Source: Lepidurus packardi
Lineage: Eukaryota > Arthropoda > Branchiopoda > Notostraca > Triopsidae
Direction: 5' to 3'
DNA: 64,000 bases
Assembly (NCBI GenBank): GCA_023053545.1
Contig: JAKZAN010000110.1
Coordinates: 45,501 to 109,500 of the forward strand
In this document: piece after piece, positions 16,997 to 33,800 of the stretch
Layout: each line of letters begins with the position of its first letter
How positions within the stretch are numbered: the first letter of the stretch is position 1
The notes under the pieces: generated by a model
Seen by the model: only the letters and a program-made list of their open reading frames with translations
Database searches by the model: none
What the model was told of the DNA's origin: nothing
Made by a program: the position numbers and the translations under genes

Positions 16997-19462
16997 ATAA
17001 ATTACTTATTTAATTAATGAATTACTGATTTAGTTCATGAATTACTGACTTAATTAATGAATTGCGGACTTAATTTAATTAATTACGGTTTTAAGTAATG
17101 AATTATTGACTTAATTAAATAATTACTGACATAATTTATTAATTAATGACTTAATTCATGATATACTGACTTAATTAATAAATTACTGTCTTAATTATTT
17201 AATTAATTACGGACGTAATTAATGAATTACTGACTAAATTAAATAATTACTGACTTATTTTATTAATTAATGTCTAAATTCATGATATACTGACTTAATT
17301 AATTAATTACGGACTTAATTCATGAATAAATGACTTAATTCATGGATTACTGACTTAATTAATAAATTACCGACTTATTTAATGATTACGGACTTAGATA
17401 TACAATTACGGACTTAATTAAATAATTACGAACTTAATTCATGAATTATTGACTTAATTCATGAATTATTGACTTAATTCATGAATTACTGACTTAATTC
17501 ATGAATTACTGACTTAGTTAATGAATTACTGACTTAATTCATGAATTACTTACTTAATTCATGTATTACTGACCTAATTCAGTAATTTCTGACTTAATTC
17601 ATGAATTACTGACTTAATTCACGAATTACTGACTTAATTATAGAATTACTGACTTAATTAATGAATTACTGAATTAATTCATGAATTACTTACTTAATTC
17701 ATGAATTAATGACTTAATTCATGAATTTCTGACTTAATTCATGAATTACGGACTTAATTCATGAATAACTTACTTAATTCATGAATTACTGACTTAATTC
17801 ATGAATTACTTACTTAATTCATGTATTACTGACTTAATTCATGAATTACTGACTAAATTCATGAATTACTGACTTAATTCATGAATTACTGACTTAATTC
17901 CTGAATTACTAACTTAGCTCATGAATTACTGACTTAATTCCTGAATTACTGACTTAATTCCTGAATTACTGACTTAATTCATGAATTACTGACTTAATTC
18001 ATGAATTACTGACTTAATTCATGAATTACTGACTTAATTAATGAATTACTGACTTAGATAAAATAATTACTGACTTAATTCATGAATTACTGACTTAATT
18101 ACTGAATTACGGACTTAGATAAATAATTACGGACTTAAGTCATGAATTACTGACTTGATTCATGAATTACTGACTTAATTCATGTATTACTGACCTAATT
18201 CAGGAATTACTGACTTAATTAATGAATTACTGACTTAATTAATTAATTACTGACTTAATTAATGAATTACTGAATTAATTCATGAATTACTTACTTAATT
18301 CATGAATTAATGACTTAATTCATGAATTTCTGACTTAATTCATGAATTACGGACTTAATTCATGAATAACTTACTTAATTCATGAATTACTGACTTAATT
18401 CATGAATTACTTACTTAATTCATGTATTACTGACTTAATTCATGAATTACTGACTTAATTCATGAATTACTGACTTAATTCATGAATTACTGACTTAATT
18501 CCTGAATTACTAACTTAGCTCATGAATTACTGACTTAATTCCTGAATTACTGACTTAATTCCTGAATTACTGACTTAATTCATGAATTACTGACTTAATT
18601 CCTGAATTACTGACTTAATTCATGAATTACTGACTTAATTAATGAATTACTGACTTAGATAAAATAATTACTGACTTAATTCATGAATTACTGACTTAAT
18701 TACTGAATTACGGACTTAGATAAATAATTACGTACTTAAGTCATGAATTACTGACTTGATTCATGAATTACTGACTTAATTCATGTATTACTGACCTAAT
18801 TCAGGAATTACTGACTTAATTAATGAATTACTGACTTAATTAATTAATTACTGACTTAATTAATGAATTACTGACTTAATTAATTAATTACTGACTAAAT
18901 TCATGAATTACTGACTAAATTAATGAATTACTTACTTAATTCATGTATTAGTGACTTAATTCATGAATTACTGACTTAATTACTGAATTACGGATTTAGA
19001 TAAATAATTACGGACTTAATTAATGAATTACTGACGTAATTAATTAATTACTGACTTAATTAATGAATTACTGACTTAATTAATGAATTACTGACTTTAT
19101 TAATGAATTACTGACTTAATTCATGAATTACTGACTTAATTCATGTATTACTGACCTAATTCAGGAATTACTGACTCAATTCATGAATTACTGACTCAAT
19201 TCACGAATTACTGACTTAATTAATGAATTACTGACTTAATTCATGAATTAGTGACTTGATTCATGAATTACTGACTTAATTCATGAATTACTGACCTAAT
19301 TCATAAATGACTGACTTAATTCATGAATTACTGACTTAGTTAATGAATTACTGACTTAATTCATGAATTACTTACTTAATTCATGTATTACTGACCTAAT
19401 TCAGTAATTTCTGACTTAATTCATAAATTACTGACTTAATTCACGAATTACTGACTTAATTA

Positions 19463-22400
19463 TAGAATTACTGACTTAATTAATGAATTACTGAATTAAT
19501 TCATGAATTACTTACTTAATTCATGAATTACTTACTTAATTCATGAATTAATGACTTAATTCATGAATTTCTGACTTAATTCATGAATTACGGACTTAAT
19601 TCATGAATAACTTACTTAATTCATGAATTACTGACTTAATTCATGAATTACTTACTTAATTCATGTATTACTGACTTAATTCATGAATTACTGACTTAAT
19701 TCATGAATTACTGACTTAATTCATGAATTACTGACTTAATTCATGAATTACTGACTTAATTCCTGAATTACTAACTTAGCTCATGAATTACTGACTTAAT
19801 TCCTGAATTACTGACTTAATTCCTGAATTACTGACTTAATTCATGAATTACTGACTTAATTCCTGAATTACTGACTTAATTCATGAATTACTGACTTAGA
19901 TAAAATAATTACTGACTTAATTCATGAATTACTGACTTAATTACTGAATTACGGACTTAGATAAATAATTACGGACTTAAGTCATGAATTACTGACTTGA
20001 TTCATGAATTACTGACTTAATTCATGTATTACTGACCTAATTCAGGAATTACTGACTTAATTAATGAATTACTGACTTAATTAATTAATTACTGACTTTA
20101 TTAATGAATTACTGACTTAATTCATGATTTATTGAGTAAATTCATGAATTACTGACTTGATTCATGAATTACTGATTTAATTCATGTATTACTGACCAAA
20201 TTCAGGAATTACTGACTTAATTCATGAATTACTGACTTAATTCACGAATTACTGACTTAATTAATGAATTACTGACTTAATTCATGAATTAGTGACTTGA
20301 TTCATGAATTACTGACTTAATTCATGAATTACTGACCTAATTCATAAATGACTGACTTAATTCATGAATTACTGACTTAGTTAATGAATTACTGACTTAA
20401 TTCATGAATTACTTACTTAATTCATGTATTACTGACCTAATTCAGTAATTACTGACTTAATTCCCGAATTACTGACTTAATTCATGAATTACTGACTTAA
20501 TTAATGAATTACTGACTTAGATAAAATAATTACTGACTTAATTCATGAATTACTGACTTAATTAATGAATTACTTACTTAATTAATGAATAACTGACTAA
20601 ATTCATGAATTACTGACTAAATTCATGAATTACTTACTTAATTCATGTATTACTGACTTAATTCATGAATTACTGACTTAATTACTGAATTACGGACTTA
20701 ATTAATGAATTACTGACGTAATTGATTAATTACTGACTTAATTAATGAATTACTGACTTTATTAATGAATTACTGACTTAATTCATGATTTATTGAGTAA
20801 ATTCATGAATTACTGACTTAATTCATGAATTACTGACCTAATTCATGAATGACTGACTTAATTCATGAATTACTGACTTAGTTAATGAATTACTGACTTA
20901 ATTAATGAATTACTGACTTTATTAATGAATTACTGACTTAATTCATGATTTATTGAGTAAATTCATGAATTACTGACTTGATTCATGAATTACTGATTTA
21001 ATTCATGTATTACTGACCAAATTCAGGAATTACTGACTTAATTCATGAATTACTGACTTAATTCACGAATTACTGACTTAATTAATGAATTACTGACTTA
21101 ATTCATGAATTAGTGACTTGATTCATGAATTACTGACTTAATTCATGAATTACTGACCTAATTCATAAATGACTGACTTAATTCATGAATTACTGACTTA
21201 GTTAATGAATTACTGACTTAATTCATGAATTACTTACTTAATTCATGTATTACTGACCTAATTCAGTAATTACTGACTTAATTCCCGAATTACTGACTTA
21301 ATTCATGAATTACTGACTTAATTAATTAATTACTTACTTAATTAATGAACTGCTGATTTAATTAATGAATTACTGACTTAATTAATGAATAACTGACTAA
21401 ATTCATGAATTACTGACTAAATTCATGAATTACTTACTTAATTCATGTATTACTGACTTAATTCATGAATTACTGACTTAATTACTGAATTACGGACTTA
21501 ATTAATGAATTACTGACGTAATTGATTAATTACTGACTTAATTAATGAATTACTGACTTTATTAATGAATTACTGGCTTAATTCATGATTTATTGAGTAA
21601 ATTCATGAATTACTGACTTAATTCATGAATTACTGACCTAATTCATGAATGACTGACTTAATTCATGAATTACTGACTTAGTTAATGAATTACTGACTTA
21701 ATTAATGAATTACTGACTTTATTAATGAATTACTGACTTAATTCATGATTCATTGAGTAAATTCATGAATTACTGACTTAATTCATGAATTACTGACCTA
21801 ATTCATAAATGACTGACTTAATTCATGTATTACTGACTTAATTCATGAATTACTGACTTAATTCATGAATTACTGACTTAATTCATGAATTACTGACTTA
21901 ATTCCTGAATTACTAACTTAGCTCATGAATTACTGACTTAATTCCTGAATTACTGACTTAATTCCTGAATTACTGACTTAATTCATGAATTACTGACTTA
22001 ATTAATGAATTACTGACTTAATTCATGAATTACTGACTTAATTAATGAATTACTGACTTAGATAAAATAATTACTGACTTAATTCATGAATTACTGACTA
22101 AATTCATGAATTACTTACTTAATTCATGTATTACTGACTTAATTCATGAATTACTGACTTAATTAATGAATTACTGAATTAATTCATGAATTACTTACTT
22201 AATTCATGAATTACTTACTTAATTCATGAATTAATGACTTAATTCATGAATTTCTGACTTAATTCATGAATTACGGACTTAATTCATGAATAACTTACTT
22301 AATTCATGAATTACTGACTTAATTCATGAATTACTTACTTAATTCATGTATTACTGACTTAATTCATGAATTACTGACTTAATTCATGAATTACTGACTT

Positions 22401-24830
22401 AATTCATGAATTACTGACTTAATTCATGAATTACTGACTTAATTCCTGAATTACTAACTTAGCTCATGAATTACTGACTTAATTCCTGAATTACTGACTT
22501 AATTCCTGAATTACTGACTTAATTCATGAATTACTGACTTAATTCCTGAATTACTGACTTAATTCATGAATTACTGACTTAGATAAAATAATTACTGACT
22601 TAATTCATGAATTACTGACTTAATTACTGAATTACGGACTTAGATAAATAATTACGGACTTAAGTCATGAATTACTGACTTGATTCATGAATTACTGACT
22701 TAATTCATGTATTACTGACCTAATTCAGGAATTACTGACTTAATTAATGAATTACTGACTTAATTAATTAATTACTGACTTTATTAATGAATTACTGACT
22801 TAATTCATGATTTATTGAGTAAATTCATGAATTACTGACTTGATTCATGAATTACTGATTTAATTCATGTATTACTGACCAAATTCAGGAATTACTGACT
22901 TAATTCATGAATTACTGACTTAATTCACGAATTACTGACTTAATTAATGAATTACTGACTTAATTCATGAATTAGTGACTTGATTCATGAATTACTGACT
23001 TAATTCATGAATTACTGACCTAATTCATAAATGACTGACTTAATTCATGAATTACTGACTTAGTTAATGAATTACTGACTTAATTCATGAATTACTTACT
23101 TAATTCATGTATTACTGACCTAATTCAGTAATTACTGACTTAATTCCCGAATTACTGACTTAATTCATGAATTACTGACTTAATTAATGAATTACTGACT
23201 TAGATAAAATAATTACTGACTTAATTCATGAATTACTGACTTAATTAATGAATTACTTACTTAATTAATGAATAACTGACTAAATTCATGAATTACTGAC
23301 TAAATTCATGAATTACTTACTTAATTCATGTATTACTGACTTAATTCATGAATTACTGACTTAATTACTGAATTACGGACTTAATTAATGAATTACTGAC
23401 GTAATTGATTAATTACTGACTTAATTAATGAATTACTGACTTTATTAATGAATTACTGACTTAATTCATGATTTATTGAGTAAATTCATGAATTACTGAC
23501 TTAATTCATGAATTACTGACCTAATTCATGAATGACTGACTTAATTCATGAATTACTGACTTAGTTAATGAATTACTGACTTAATTAATGAATTACTGAC
23601 TTTATTAATGAATTACTGACTTAATTCATGATTTATTGAGTAAATTCATGAATTACTGACTTGATTCATGAATTACTGATTTAATTCATGTATTACTGAC
23701 CAAATTCAGGAATTACTGACTTAATTCATGAATTACTGACTTAATTCACGAATTACTGACTTAATTAATGAATTACTGACTTAATTCATGAATTAGTGAC
23801 TTGATTCATGAATTACTGACTTAATTCATGAATTACTGACCTAATTCATAAATGACTGACTTAATTCATGAATTACTGACTTAGTTAATGAATTACTGAC
23901 TTAATTCATGAATTACTTACTTAATTCATGTATTACTGACCTAATTCAGTAATTACTGACTTAATTCCCGAATTACTGACTTAATTCATGAATTACTGAC
24001 TTAATTAATTAATTACTTACTTAATTAATGAACTGCTGATTTAATTAATGAATTACTGACTTAATTAATGAATAACTGACTAAATTCATGAATTACTGAC
24101 TAAATTCATGAATTACTTACTTAATTCATGTATTACTGACTTAATTCATGAATTACTGACTTAATTACTGAATTACGGACTTAATTAATGAATTACTGAC
24201 GTAATTGATTAATTACTGACTTAATTAATGAATTACTGACTTTATTAATGAATTACTGGCTTAATTCATGATTTATTGAGTAAATTCATGAATTACTGAC
24301 TTAATTCATGAATTACTGACCTAATTCATGAATGACTGACTTAATTCATGAATTACTGACTTAGTTAATGAATTACTGACTTAATTAATGAATTACTGAC
24401 TTTATTAATGAATTACTGACTTAATTCATGATTCATTGAGTAAATTCATGAATTACTGACTTAATTCATGAATTACTGACCTAATTCATAAATGACTGAC
24501 TTAATTCATGTATTACTGACTTAATTCATGAATTACTGACTTAATTCATGAATTACTGACTTAATTCATGAATTACTGACTTAATTCCTGAATTACTAAC
24601 TTAGCTCATGAATTACTGACTTAATTCCTGAATTACTGACTTAATTCCTGAATTACTGACTTAATTCATGAATTACTGACTTAATTAATGAATTACTGAC
24701 TTAATTCATGAATTACTGACTTAATTAATGAATTACTGACTTAGATAAAATAATTACTGACTTAATTCATGAATTACTGACTAAATTCATGAATTACTTA
24801 CTTAATTCATGTATTACTGACTTAATTCAT
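19463..24830. repeat. Higher-order repeat: two tandem copies of a 2683-bp unit
   Basis: Rare marker monomers recur at a fixed offset of 2683 bp: the AACTTAGCTC marker at 19773 and 22456, and at 21915 and 24598. The spacing within each unit is 2142 bp. The 21-bp variant at about 20521 recurs at 23204. A further related copy starts near 28731, with markers at 29023 and 31165, again 2142 bp apart. Boundaries are approximate. Confidence 0.8.
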
Positions 24831-24899
24831 GAATTACTGACTTAATTACTGAATTACGGACTTAGATAAATAATTACGGACTTAAGTCATAAATTACTG

Positions 24900-27800
24900 A
24901 CTAAATTAATGAATTACGGACTTAATTAATGAATTACTGACGTAATTAATTAATTACTGACTTAATTAATGAATTACTGACTTAATTAATGAATTACTGA
25001 CTTTATTAATGAATTACTGACTTAATTCATGATTTATTGAGTAAATTCATGAATTACTGACTTGATTCATGAATTACTGACTTAATTCATGTATTACTGA
25101 CCTAATTCAGGAATTTCTGACTTAATTCATGAATTACTGACTTAATTCACGAATTACTGACTTAATTAATGAATTACTGACTTAATTCATGAATTAGTGA
25201 CTTAGTTTATGAATTACTGACTTAATTCATGAATTACTTACTTAGTTCATGTATTACTGACCTAATTCAGTAATTACTGACTTAATTCCCGAATTACTGA
25301 CTTAATTCATGAATTACTGACTTAATTAATGAATTACTGACTTAGATAAAATAATTACTGACTTAATTCATGAATTACTGACTTAATTCATGAATTACTG
25401 ACTTAATTAATTAATTACTTACTTAATTAATGAACTGCTGATTTAATTAATGAATTACTGACTTAATTAATGAATAACTGACTTAATTCATGAATTACTG
25501 ACTTAATTCATGAATTCATGACTTAATTCCTGAATTACTGACTTAATTCCTGAATTACTGACTTAATTCATGAATTACTGACTTAATTAATGAATTACTG
25601 ACTTAATTCATGAATTACTGACTTAATTAATGAATTACTGACTTAGATAAAATAATTACTGACTTAATTCATGAATTACTGACTAAATTCATGAATTACT
25701 TACTTAATTCATGTATTACTGACTTAATTCATGAATTACTGACTTAATTACTGAATTACGGACTTAGATAAATAATTACGGACTTAAGTCATAAATTACT
25801 GACTAAATTAATGAATTACGGACTTAATTAATGAATTACTGACGTAATTAATTAATTACTGACGTAATTAATTAATTACTGACTTAATTAATGAATTACT
25901 GACTTAATTAATGAATTACTGACTTTATTAATGAATTACTGACTTAATTCATGATTTATTGAGTAAATTCATGAATTACTGACTTGATTCATGAATTACT
26001 GACTTAATTCATGTATTACTGACCTAATTCAGGAATTTCTGACTTAATTCATGAATTACTGACTTAATTCACGAATTACTGACTTAATTAATGAATTACT
26101 GACTTAATTCATGAATTAGTGACTTAGTTTATGAATTACTGACTTAATTCATGAATTACTTACTTAGTTCATGTATTACTGACCTAATTCAGTAATTACT
26201 GACTTAATTCCCGAATTACTGACTTAATTCATGAATTACTGACTTAATTAATGAATTACTGACTTAGATAAAATAATTACTGACTTAATTCATGAATTAC
26301 TGACTTAATTCATGAATTACTGACTTAATTAATTAATTACTTACTTAATTAATGAACTGCTGATTTAATTAATGAATTACTGACTTAATTAATGAATAAC
26401 TGACTTAATTCATGAATTACTGACTTAATTCATGAATTCATGACTTAATTCACGAATTACTGACTTAATTCATGAATTAATGAATTAATTCATGAATTTC
26501 TGACTTAATTCATGAATTACGGACTTAATTCATGAATAACTTACTTAATTCATGAATTTCTGACTTAACTGACTTAATTCATGAATTTCTGACTTAACTG
26601 ACTTAATTCATGAATTACTGACTTAATTCATGAATTCATGACTTAATTCACGAATTACTGACTTAATTATAGAATTACTGACTTAATTAATGAATTACTG
26701 AATTAATTCATGAATTACTTACTTAATTCATGAATTAATGAATTAATTCATGAATTTCTGACTTAATTCATGAATTACGGACTTAATTCATGAATTACGG
26801 ACTTAATTCATGAATAACTTACTTAATTCATGAATTACTTACTTAATTCATGTATTACTGACTTAATTTATGAATTACTGACTTAATTCATGAATTACTG
26901 ACTTAATTCATGAATTTCTGACTTAATTCATGAATTACGGACCTAATTCATGAATTACTGACTTAATTCATGAATTACTGACTTAATTCATGAATTACTT
27001 ACTTAATTCATGTATTACTGACTAAATTCATGAATTACTGACTTAATTCATGAATTACTGACTTAATTCATGAATTACTGACTTAATTCATGAATTACTG
27101 ACTTAATTAATGAATTACTGACTTAGATAAAATAATTACTGACTTAATTCATGAATTACTGACTTAATTACTGAATTACGGACTTAGATAAATAATTACG
27201 GACTTAAGTCATGAATTACTGACTTGATTCATGAATTACTGACTTAATTCATGTATTACTGACCTAATTCAGGAATTACTGACTTAATTAATGAATTACT
27301 GACTTAATTAATTAATTACTGACTTTATTAATGAATTACTGACTTAATTCATGATTTATTGAGTAAATTCATGAATTACTGACTTGATTCATGAATTACT
27401 GATTTAATTCATGTATTACTGACCAAATTCAGGAATTACTGACTTAATTCATGAATTACTGACTTAATTCACGAATTACTGACTTAATTAATGAATTACT
27501 GACTTAATTCATGAATTAGTGACTTGATTCATGAATTACTGACTTAATACATGAATTACTGACCTAATTCATAAATGACTGACTTAATTCATGAATTACT
27601 GACTTAGTTAATGAATTACTGACTTAATTCATGAATTACTTACTTAATTCATGTATTACTGACCTAATTCAGTAATTACTGACTTAATTCCCGAATTACT
27701 GACTTAATTCATGAATTACTGACTTAATTAATGAATTACTGACTTAGATAAAATAATTACTGACTTAATTCATGAATTACTGACTTAATTAATTAATTAC

Positions 27801-30800
27801 TTACTTAATTAATGAACTGCTGATTTAATTAATGAATTACTGAATTAATTCATGAATTACTTACTTAATTCATGAATTAATGACTTAATTCATGAATTTC
27901 TGACTTAATTCATGAATTACGGACTTAATTCATGAATAACTTACTTAATTCATGAATTACTGACTTAATTCATGAATTACTTACTTAATTCATGTATTAC
28001 TGACTTAATTCATGAATTACTGACTTAATTCATGAATTACTGACTTAATTCATGAATTACTGACTTAATTCATGAATTACTGACTTAATTCCTGAATTAC
28101 TAACTTAGCTCATGAATTACTGACTTAATTCCTGAATTACTGACTTAATTCCTGAATTACTGACTTAATTCCTGAATTACTGACTTAATTCATGAATTAC
28201 TGACTTAATTCATGAATTACTGACTTAATTCATGAATTACTGACTTAATTCATGAATTACTGACTTAATTAATGAATTACTGACTTAGATAAAATAATTA
28301 CTGACTTAATTCATGAATTACTGACTTAATTACTGAATTACGGACTTAGATAAATAATTACGGACTTAAGTCATGAATTACTGACTTGATTCATGAATTA
28401 CTGACTTAATTCATGTATTACTGACCTAATTCAGGAATTACTGACTTAATTAATGAATTACTGACTTAATTAATGAATTACTGACTTAATTCATGAATTA
28501 GTGACTTGATTCATGAATTACTGACTTAATTCATGAATTACTGACCTAATTCATAAATGACTGACTTAATTCATGAATTACTGACTTAGTTAATGAATTA
28601 CTGACTTAATTCATGAATTACTTACTTAATTCATGTATTACTGACCTAATTCAGTAATTTCTGACTTAATTCATAAATTACTGACTTAATTCACGAATTA
28701 CTGACTTAATTATAGAATTACTGACTTAATTAATGAATTACTGAATTAATTCATGAATTACTTACTTAATTCATGAATTACTTACTTAATTCATGAATTA
28801 ATGACTTAATTCATGAATTTCTGACTTAATTCATGAATTACGGACTTAATTCATGAATAACTTACTTAATTCATGAATTACTGACTTAATTCATGAATTA
28901 CTTACTTAATTCATGTATTACTGACTTAATTCATGAATTACTGACTTAATTCATGAATTACTGACTTAATTCATGAATTACTGACTTAATTCATGAATTA
29001 CTGACTTAATTCCTGAATTACTAACTTAGCTCATGAATTACTGACTTAATTCCTGAATTACTGACTTAATTCCTGAATTACTGACTTAATTCATGAATTA
29101 CTGACTTAATTCCTGAATTACTGACTTAATTCATGAATTACTGACTTAGATAAAATAATTACTGACTTAATTCATGAATTACTGACTTAATTACTGAATT
29201 ACGGACTTAGATAAATAATTACGGACTTAAGTCATGAATTACTGACTTGATTCATGAATTACTGACTTAATTCATGTATTACTGACCTAATTCAGGAATT
29301 ACTGACTTAATTAATGAATTACTGACTTAATTAATTAATTACTGACTTTATTAATGAATTACTGACTTAATTCATGATTTATTGAGTAAATTCATGAATT
29401 ACTGACTTGATTCATGAATTACTGATTTAATTCATGTATTACTGACCAAATTCATGAATTACTGACTTAATTCATGAATTACTGACTTAATTCACGAATT
29501 ACTGACTTAATTAATGAATTACTGACTTAATTCATGAATTAGTGACTTGATTCATGAATTACTGACTTAATTCATGAATTACTGACCTAATTCATAAATG
29601 ACTGACTTAATTCATGAATTACTGACTTAGTTAATGAATTACTGACTTAATTCATGAATTACTTACTTAATTCATGTATTACTGACCTAATTCAGTAATT
29701 ACTGACTTAATTCCCGAATTACTGACTTAATTCATGAATTACTGACTTAATTAATGAATTACTGACTTAGATAAAATAATTACTGACTTAATTCATGAAT
29801 TACTGACTTAATTAATGAATTACTTACTTAATTAATGAATAACTGACTAAATTCATGAATTACTGACTAAATTCATGAATTACTTACTTAATTCATGTAT
29901 TACTGACTTAATTCATGAATTACTGACTTAATTACTGAATTACGGACTTAATTAATGAATTACTGACGTAATTGATTAATTACTGACTTAATTAATGAAT
30001 TACTGACTTTATTAATGAATTACTGACTTAATTCATGATTTATTGAGTAAATTCATGAATTACTGACTTAATTCATGAATTACTGACCTAATTCATGAAT
30101 GACTGACTTAATTCATGAATTACTGACTTAGTTAATGAATTACTGACTTAATTAATGAATTACTGACTTTATTAATGAATTACTGACTTAATTCATGATT
30201 TATTGAGTAAATTCATGAATTACTGACTTGATTCATGAATTACTGATTTAATTCATGTATTACTGACCAAATTCAGGAATTACTGACTTAATTCATGAAT
30301 TACTGACTTAATTCACGAATTACTGACTTAATTAATGAATTACTGACTTAATTCATGAATTAGTGACTTGATTCATGAATTACTGACTTAATTCATGAAT
30401 TACTGACCTAATTCATAAATGACTGACTTAATTCATGAATTACTGACTTAGTTAATGAATTACTGACTTAATTCATGAATTACTTACTTAATTCATGTAT
30501 TACTGACCTAATTCAGTAATTACTGACTTAATTCCCGAATTACTGACTTAATTCATGAATTACTGACTTAATTAATTAATTACTTACTTAATTAATGAAC
30601 TGCTGATTTAATTAATGAATTACTGACTTAATTAATGAATAACTGACTAAATTCATGAATTACTGACTAAATTCATGAATTACTTACTTAATTCATGTAT
30701 TACTGACTTAATTCATGAATTACTGACTTAATTACTGAATTACGGACTTAATTAATGAATTACTGACGTAATTGATTAATTACTGACTTAATTAATGAAT

Positions 30801-33800
30801 TACTGACTTTATTAATGAATTACTGGCTTAATTCATGATTTATTGAGTAAATTCATGAATTACTGACTTAATTCATGAATTACTGACCTAATTCATGAAT
30901 GACTGACTTAATTCATGAATTACTGACTTAGTTAATGAATTACTGACTTAATTAATGAATTACTGACTTTATTAATGAATTACTGACTTAATTCATGATT
31001 CATTGAGTAAATTCATGAATTACTGACTTAATTCATGAATTACTGACCTAATTCATAAATGACTGACTTAATTCATGTATTACTGACTTAATTCATGAAT
31101 TACTGACTTAATTCATGAATTACTGACTTAATTCATGAATTACTGACTTAATTCCTGAATTACTAACTTAGCTCATGAATTACTGACTTAATTCCTGAAT
31201 TACTGACTTAATTCCTGAATTACTGACTTAATTCATGAATTACTGACTTAATTAATGAATTACTGACTTAATTCATGAATTACTGACTTAATTAATGAAT
31301 TACTGACTTAGATAAAATAATTACTGACTTAATTCATGAATTACTGACTAAATTCATGAATTACTTACTTAATTCATGTATTACTGACTTAATTCATGAA
31401 TTACTGACTTAATTACTGAATTACGGACTTAGATAAATAATTACGGACTTAAGTCATAAATTACTGACTAAATTAATGAATTACGGACTTAATTAATGAA
31501 TTACTGACGTAATTAATTAATTACTGACTTAATTAATGAATTACTGACTTAATTAATGAATTACTGACTTTATTAATGAATTACTGACTTAATTCATGAT
31601 TTATTGAGTAAATTCATGAATTACTGACTTGATTCATGAATTACTGACTTAATTCATGTATTACTGACCTAATTCAGGAATTTCTGACTTAATTCATGAA
31701 TTACTGACTTAATTCACGAATTACTGACTTAATTAATGAATTACTGACTTAATTCATGAATTAGTGACTTAGTTTATGAATTACTGACTTAATTCATGAA
31801 TTACTTACTTAGTTCATGTATTACTGACCTAATTCAGTAATTACTGACTTAATTCCCGAATTACTGACTTAATTCATGAATTACTGACTTAATTAATGAA
31901 TTACTGACTTAGATAAAATAATTACTGACTTAATTCATGAATTACTGACTTAATTCATGAATTACTGACTTAATTAATTAATTACTTACTTAATTAATGA
32001 ACTGCTGATTTAATTAATGAATTACTGACTTAATTAATGAATAACTGACTTAATTCATGAATTACTGACTTAATTCATGAATTCATGACTTAATTCCTGA
32101 ATTACTGACTTAATTCCTGAATTACTGACTTAATTCATGAATTACTGACTTAATTAATGAATTACTGACTTAATTCATGAATTACTGACTTAATTAATGA
32201 ATTACTGACTTAGATAAAATAATTACTGACTTAATTCATGAATTACTGACTAAATTCATGAATTACTTACTTAATTCATGTATTACTGACTTAATTCATG
32301 AATTACTGACTTAATTACTGAATTACGGACTTAGATAAATAATTACGGACTTAAGTCATAAATTACTGACTAAATTAATGAATTACGGACTTAATTAATG
32401 AATTACTGACGTAATTAATTAATTACTGACGTAATTAATTAATTACTGACTTAATTAATGAATTACTGACTTAATTAATGAATTACTGACTTTATTAATG
32501 AATTACTGACTTAATTCATGATTTATTGAGTAAATTCATGAATTACTGACTTGATTCATGAATTACTGACTTAATTCATGTATTACTGACCTAATTCAGG
32601 AATTTCTGACTTAATTCATGAATTACTGACTTAATTCACGAATTACTGACTTAATTAATGAATTACTGACTTAATTCATGAATTAGTGACTTAGTTTATG
32701 AATTACTGACTTAATTCATGAATTACTTACTTAGTTCATGTATTACTGACCTAATTCAGTAATTACTGACTTAATTCCCGAATTACTGACTTAATTCATG
32801 AATTACTGACTTAATTAATGAATTACTGACTTAGATAAAATAATTACTGACTTAATTCATGAATTACTGACTTAATTCATGAATTACTGACTTAATTAAT
32901 TAATTACTTACTTAATTAATGAACTGCTGATTTAATTAATGAATTACTGACTTAATTAATGAATAACTGACTTAATTCATGAATTACTGACTTAATTCAT
33001 GAATTCATGACTTAATTCACGAATTACTGACTTAATTCATGAATTACTGACTTAATTCATGAATTACTGACTTAATTAATGAATTACTGACTTAATTCAT
33101 GAATTACTGACTTAATTAATGAATTACTGACTTAGATAAAATAATTACTGACTTAATTCATGAATTACTGACTAAATTCATGAATTACTTACTTAATTCA
33201 TGTATTACTGACTTAATTCATGAATTACTGACTTAATTACTGAATTACGGACTTAGATAAATAATTACGGACTTAAGTCATAAATTACTGACTAAATTAA
33301 TGAATTACGGACTTAATTAATGAATTACTGACGTAATTAATTAATTACTGACGTAATTAATTAATTAGTGACTTAATTAATGAATTACTGACTTAATTAA
33401 TGAATTACTGACTTTATTAATGAATTACTGACTTAATTCATGATTTATTGAGTAAATTCATGAATTACTGACTTGATTCATGAATTACTGACTTAATTCA
33501 TGTATTACTGACCTAATTCAGGAATTTCTGACTTAATTCATGAATTACTGACTTAATTCACGAATTACTGACTTAATTAATGAATTACTGACTTAATTCA
33601 TGAATTAGTGACTTAGTTTATGAATTACTGACTTAATTCATGAATTACTTACTTAGTTCATGTATTACTGACCTAATTCAGTAATTACTGACTTAATTCC
33701 CGAATTACTGACTTAATTCATGAATTACTGACTTAATTAATGAATTACTGACTTAGATAAAATAATTACTGACTTAATTCATGAATTACTGACTTAATTC

